The notes below the pieces were generated by a model. That model made no database searches. It saw only the letters and a list, made by a program, of their open reading frames with translations, and was not told the origin of the DNA. From contig JAKFVD010000005.1 in NCBI GenBank assembly GCA_021732365.1, positions 1-64,000 on the forward strand: a stretch of 64,000 nt of DNA. The letters are read 5' to 3'. The stretch is from Methylotenera sp. (GTDB taxonomy: Bacteria > Pseudomonadota > Gammaproteobacteria > Burkholderiales > Methylophilaceae). Positions 60,349 through 64,000 of the stretch are shown in pieces. Numbering within the stretch: the stretch's first letter is position 1; every line of letters begins with the position of its first letter. Both the position numbers and the translations under genes were made by a program.

Positions 60349-62389
60349 CATTATAATATTCCAACCCCAAGCCGAGATTGATGCTGCTGGAAATTTACGT
60401 ATATTTATTAACTTATGCCAAAAAGAGTTGAAGGTGTTTGGCGCAGAGTTACCCTTTAAAGAAGACACATGGGATATTTCTGACTCTATTAATTTAAATG
60501 GCCACGGTAATAAACGGCATCGACTGGTTTTTAGCAATCTGGAAACTGTTAATGATGACTCGCCTATTTCGATGGCTGAACCATTTTTATCTTTTGCTAA
60601 AGCCTACTTTCGCTACATGCAAGGATTTAGACCTGTCAATGGTACAGGCCCAAGGCTCGTTGCATTAAGAGCTTTGGAAGCGGCTTTGAGAGAGTCTGGC
60701 GGCGATGCCGATCCAATTCGATCTGACTTGCATATCTTTAACCGTGCTGCTCAGATGATTGTTGAGAAATACTCTGCCGCTGCCGCCTATAGACAAGGCG
60801 GTCAACTTGAAATGCTTTCTGAGTTTTTATGTGATAACAAACTTACAACAGTATCAGTGCGCTGGAGAAATTTCATAATGCGGCCAAAAGATACAGTTAG
60901 GGTTGGTAAAGAGTTTGATGAAAGACGTAATGACAAGATGCCAACCCAGGCAGCATTGGATGCATTACCTGAAATATTTCTCAGAGCAGTTGAGCCTATT
61001 GATGTGATTGTAAGTTCAGTTGCTGCATTACTATGTGCTTCTCCAGACCGAATAAGTGAGGTGTTATCACTGCCTCATGATTGTGAAGTCAAGCAAAAAA
61101 ATATTAAAACAGGAGTGGAGGCTTATGGTCTCAGATGGTGGCCAGCTAAAGGTGCAGAGCCAATGATTAAATGGGTTGTTCCCTCTATGGCTAGCGTTGT
61201 ACAAGTTGCTATTACAAAAATAAGTAAAATAACTGACGAGTCACGCCGCATTGCTCAATGGTATGAGAGCCACCCTAATCAGTTGTATTTATCACAAAGT
61301 ATCGAATATCTACGTTTGCAAGAATGGTTATCTATGGCTGACTTGAGATCCATTTTTGGATTTACACAAAGTAATAGTGCCTTGGCATGGTGCAAGAGTA
61401 ATAGCATTGAGGTTGATAAAAAATTGGGGAAAATGTATGTGCGATTTTCTCATGTTGAAAAATCCATAGTTAAGATGTTACCTGTTGGCTTCCCAATAAT
61501 GGATAAAAACACTGGTTGTAAATATAGCGATGCATTGTTTGTTATGCGCACTTACGAGTTAGGATCTCAAAAAGCGACTTTAAATTGTATGATTGAATCT
61601 GTAAGTATTAATCAGATAAACACTGGTCTTGGCGGACGCGTTGAACATGGACATGAGTCTATATTTTCTCGATTTGGATATACAGAACCTGATGGTAGCA
61701 ATATCAACATTTCTACACATATATTTAGGCATTATTTAAATACATTGGCACAAGCTGGGGGGTTAAGCCAAATTGATATTGCCAAATGGTCTGGCCGTAA
61801 AGATATAAAGCAGAACGTTGCTTATGACCATGTTACTCCAGGTCAAATGGTCCAGAAAATTAGAGACGCGATTGGTGATGAAAATATTATGTTTGGTCCA
61901 CTTACAGAATTGTCCAAAAAAACGCTTATTCCAAGAGATGATTTTGCTAGATTGGTAGTGCCTACTGCACATACTACTGAACTGGGTTATTGCATTCATG
62001 ACTATACGATGTCCCCATGCCAAACTCACTTAGATTGCATAAATTGTACAGATTTGATTTGCATTAAAGGCGACTTCGAAAAAGAATTAAAATTGCGAAT
62101 TCAATTAGATGAATCCAGAGAATTGATGCTTAAAGCAGAACTGGCAACTAAAGAACATTATTATGGCAGCGATAGATGGTTTGATCATCATAAGGTCACA
62201 TTCGAGCGATTGTCAGAGCTTTTGTCAATCATGGATAATCCTAGTGTACCCAAGGGAGCGGTGATACAGTTATCTCCACCGAAATCCCCAACCCAGATAA
62301 TATCTATGCAAAAGAAACTAAACAAATCAGCCAAGAATGTTAACAACCCAACTATTGCACTTAGTCAAGAAAACTTTAAAAAGGACTAG
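60341..62389 (+). CDS. Tyrosine recombinase 3 (large), with Cys-rich tail
   Basis: About 682 residues from the ATG at 60341, which overlaps the previous stop by 8 bases; a GTG four codons upstream is an alternative. A long N-terminal half has no recognised domain. The catalytic part (about 230-520) shows Arg in ASPDRISEVL, HxxR in STHIFRHYLNT, Trp in AKWSGRKD and Tyr in NVAYDHV. A cluster CIHDYTMSPC ... CINCTDLIC (about 550-580) suggests a zinc site, followed by a coiled coil and Lys-rich tail. Size and layout recall GmtZ or the third recombinase of trio elements. Confidence 0.85.
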   Translation: MADIIIFQPQAEIDAAGNLRIFINLCQKELKVFGAELPFKEDTWDISDSINLNGHGNKRHRLVFSNLETVNDDSPISMAEPFLSFAKAYFRYMQGFRPVNGTGPRLVALRALEAALRESGGDADPIRSDLHIFNRAAQMIVEKYSAAAAYRQGGQLEMLSEFLCDNKLTTVSVRWRNFIMRPKDTVRVGKEFDERRNDKMPTQAALDALPEIFLRAVEPIDVIVSSVAALLCASPDRISEVLSLPHDCEVKQKNIKTGVEAYGLRWWPAKGAEPMIKWVVPSMASVVQVAITKISKITDESRRIAQWYESHPNQLYLSQSIEYLRLQEWLSMADLRSIFGFTQSNSALAWCKSNSIEVDKKLGKMYVRFSHVEKSIVKMLPVGFPIMDKNTGCKYSDALFVMRTYELGSQKATLNCMIESVSINQINTGLGGRVEHGHESIFSRFGYTEPDGSNINISTHIFRHYLNTLAQAGGLSQIDIAKWSGRKDIKQNVAYDHVTPGQMVQKIRDAIGDENIMFGPLTELSKKTLIPRDDFARLVVPTAHTTELGYCIHDYTMSPCQTHLDCINCTDLICIKGDFEKELKLRIQLDESRELMLKAELATKEHYYGSDRWFDHHKVTFERLSELLSIMDNPSVPKGAVIQLSPPKSPTQIISMQKKLNKSAKNVNNPTIALSQENFKKD

Positions 62390-62390
62390 A

Positions 62391-62804
62391 ATGAAACAAA
62401 CTAGAGCAAAAAATCTTGATGATGCAGATATTAAAAAAATAGTTGAAATTTTAGATGGCTGGTCTGAAAAATTAACATGGGATTTGTTAATTGATGCTGT
62501 CGAATTACGTCTTCACAATCGCTACACACGACAGACACTCCACAAACATGAACGTATTAAAAATGCTTTCGAACTTCGAAAAGCTGCGCTAGCAGACGGC
62601 AACGAAGAAATTCGGGTTGTTCGCTCTCCAGAATTACAAAAGGCTTTAGAACGAATCGCAAGGTTCGAAGCGGAAAGTAAGCGGCTAGAATCTGAGAATC
62701 AACAATTATTAGAACAATTTGCACGTTGGGCATATAACGCTCATACGCGTGGACTAGATTCAAATTTCTTAAATAAACCGTTGCCACCTGTTAACCGTGG
62801 TTAA
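62391..62804 (+). CDS. Small accessory protein of the recombinase cassette (TnpC/GmtX-like position)
   Basis: 137 residues from ATG 62391 with AAGGA upstream, one base after the third recombinase. The N-terminal half (KQTRAKNLDDADIKKIVEILDGWSEKLTW region, then RYTRQTLHKHERIKNAF) looks like a helical DNA-binding module; residues about 85-118 form a coiled coil (LERIARFEAESKRLESENQQLLEQ). This design, helix-turn-helix-like head plus coiled coil, is that of Tn554 TnpC-type accessory proteins; function here is inferred from position. Confidence 0.8.
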   Translation: MKQTRAKNLDDADIKKIVEILDGWSEKLTWDLLIDAVELRLHNRYTRQTLHKHERIKNAFELRKAALADGNEEIRVVRSPELQKALERIARFEAESKRLESENQQLLEQFARWAYNAHTRGLDSNFLNKPLPPVNRG

Positions 62805-62922
62805 AAACAGATGCACCAATAATATTAATCCAGATTCAAATATGCGCTACTTAGACATTTGAATTTATACTAATAAATTGTAAGCAAGTTTCAATTCTGT
62901 AAGTTATAACAAAAATACAAAA
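62805..62922. other. Boundary between recombinase cassette and restriction cargo
   Basis: A 118-base AT-rich gap. It should carry the hsdR promoter. No copy of the 13-bp direct repeat, no hairpin with a T run and no open frame were seen. Confidence 0.4.
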
Positions 62923-64000
62923 TGATATCGAAAAAAGAGCTATCTGAACGTGACATTTGTACTAAGTATATTCAGCCCGCTTTAGAAAAAGCAGGCTGGG
63001 ATAAGCTCACTCAAATTCGTGAAGAAGTTAGCTTTACTGATGGACGAATTTACGTAAAAGGTAATCTTACTTCGCGAGGTAAAGGTAAGCGAGCAGATTA
63101 CATCTTGTATTACAAACCGAATATCCCGATTGCAATTATTGAGGCTAAAGACAATAAGCAGAGTATTAAGGCAGGTATTCAACAGGCCTTAGATTATTCG
63201 AATATACTTGATATACCGTCAGTTTTCAGCAGTAATGGCGATGGATTCTACCAGCACGACCGCACTTGCACAGATGGCGAAATTGAAAAAGAGCTGAGTC
63301 TTGATCAATTCCCCACGCCAGAAGAACTTTGGGAGCGTTATAAAAAATTCAAAGGTATTGTTACCGAAGAGCAGGAGCGTATTAGTGCGCAAGATTATTT
63401 CTTTGATGGCACTAATCGCAAGCCTCGCTACTATCAACAAATCGCCATAAACCGTACTGTAGAAGCTATTGCCAAAGGTCAGCAACGCATTTTGCTTACG
63501 ATGGCAACAGGCACAGGGAAAACTTATACCGCCTTTCAGATTATTCACAGGCTATGGAAAAGCGGCACAAAAAAACGCATTCTATTTTTAGCTGACCGCA
63601 ACGCACTTATAGACCAGACAAGGCGCGGAGACTTTCGTCATTTCAAAGATAAAATGACAGTCATTAAGCAAAAGAAGATTGATAAATCCTACGAAATCTA
63701 CCTCGCTCTTTATCAGGGTTTGACCAACTACGACGAAGACAAAGATGCTTATCGTGAGTTTAGTCCTGATTTTTTCGACCTCATCGTGATTGATGAGTGT
63801 CACCGTGGGAGCGCTTCAGAAGACAGTGCTTGGCGCGAGATTCTAAGTTATTTCAAAAGTGCTACCCACATTGGTTTAACAGCAACACCAAAAGAAACTG
63901 AAACAATCTCTAGCACTGAATATTTTGGCGATCCTATCTATACCTATTCGCTTAAACAGGGCATTCAGGATGGTTTTCTAGCGCCATATAAAGTGGTTCG
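62923..64000 (+). CDS. hsdR: Type I restriction enzyme R subunit (HsdR), N-terminal part
   Basis: The first 359 codons of a restriction/translocase subunit that runs off the window. N-terminal nuclease region contains the D...EAK pair ([20 protein letters not shown], about residues 45-65). The SF2 motor follows: Walker [19 protein letters not shown]-type IDECHRG and motif [16 protein letters not shown] start at 62923. It is 118 bases after the recombinase cassette; hsdM and hsdS are not visible and would be expected to the right. Confidence 0.93.

Overview
The window is a contiguous piece of a Gram-negative chromosome, most likely a betaproteobacterium of the Nitrosomonadales/Methylophilaceae type (Methylotenera- or Methylophilus-like). 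This is inferred from gene content and order (mreBCD-mrdA, gatCAB, pilMNOPQ, metXW, rpe-gph-trpE-trpG-trpD-trpC, hemA-prfA, ntrBC near glnA, uvrA/MFS/ssb), moderately AT-rich DNA and protein style; no rRNA or tRNA gene was seen to confirm it.

Bases 1-57,450 are mostly core genome. The left end holds the cell-shape operon (mreB-mreC-mreD-mrdA, minus strand) divergent from gatCAB (plus). Then come a DUF4124 protein, pyrE and xth, and a three-gene copper-stress cassette of the bufferin type: a Cys-repeat precursor, an MNIO (DUF692) enzyme and its DUF2063 partner (9.36-11.42 kb). Next are a DUF1223 protein, ampG-like/metW/metX, prmC, a DUF2283/DUF4258 pair, a porin, dGTPase, aroB, aroK, and the type IV pilus operon pilMNOPQ facing PBP1A (mrcA). 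The tryptophan region (30-40 kb, minus) reads rpe, gph, trpE, a MASE1-PAS-GGDEF-EAL gene, trpG, trpD, a DUF3465 lipoprotein, trpC, hemB; a second-messenger enzyme and a lipoprotein therefore sit inside the trp operon. hemA-prfA (plus) meet ntrC and ntrB (minus); glnA follows with a readable sigma-54 promoter and two NtrC-like sites. A rhodanese, aroE, mtgA, a polysaccharide polymerase/glycosyltransferase pair, uvrA, a YajR-like MFS carrier and ssb complete the core part.

From about 57.45 kb to the end the window enters an accessory region. Immediately after the ssb terminator lies an overlapping four-gene cassette: three different large tyrosine recombinases (429, 518 and about 682 residues) and a small 137-residue protein. 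It resembles Tn554-type tnpABC and the 'gamma-mobile-trio' modules in layout, but has three recombinases. A 13-bp direct repeat (57,401 and 57,504) brackets the gap between ssb and the first recombinase. The cassette is followed by the start of a type I restriction HsdR gene that runs off the window, so this looks like the integration end of a mobile defence-carrying element.

The most interesting items are the recombinase cassette with its direct repeat and restriction cargo, the bufferin cassette with a tandem 13-residue Cys repeat and several RNA/DNA signals, the c-di-GMP enzyme inside the trp operon, and the structured rpe-gph spacer.
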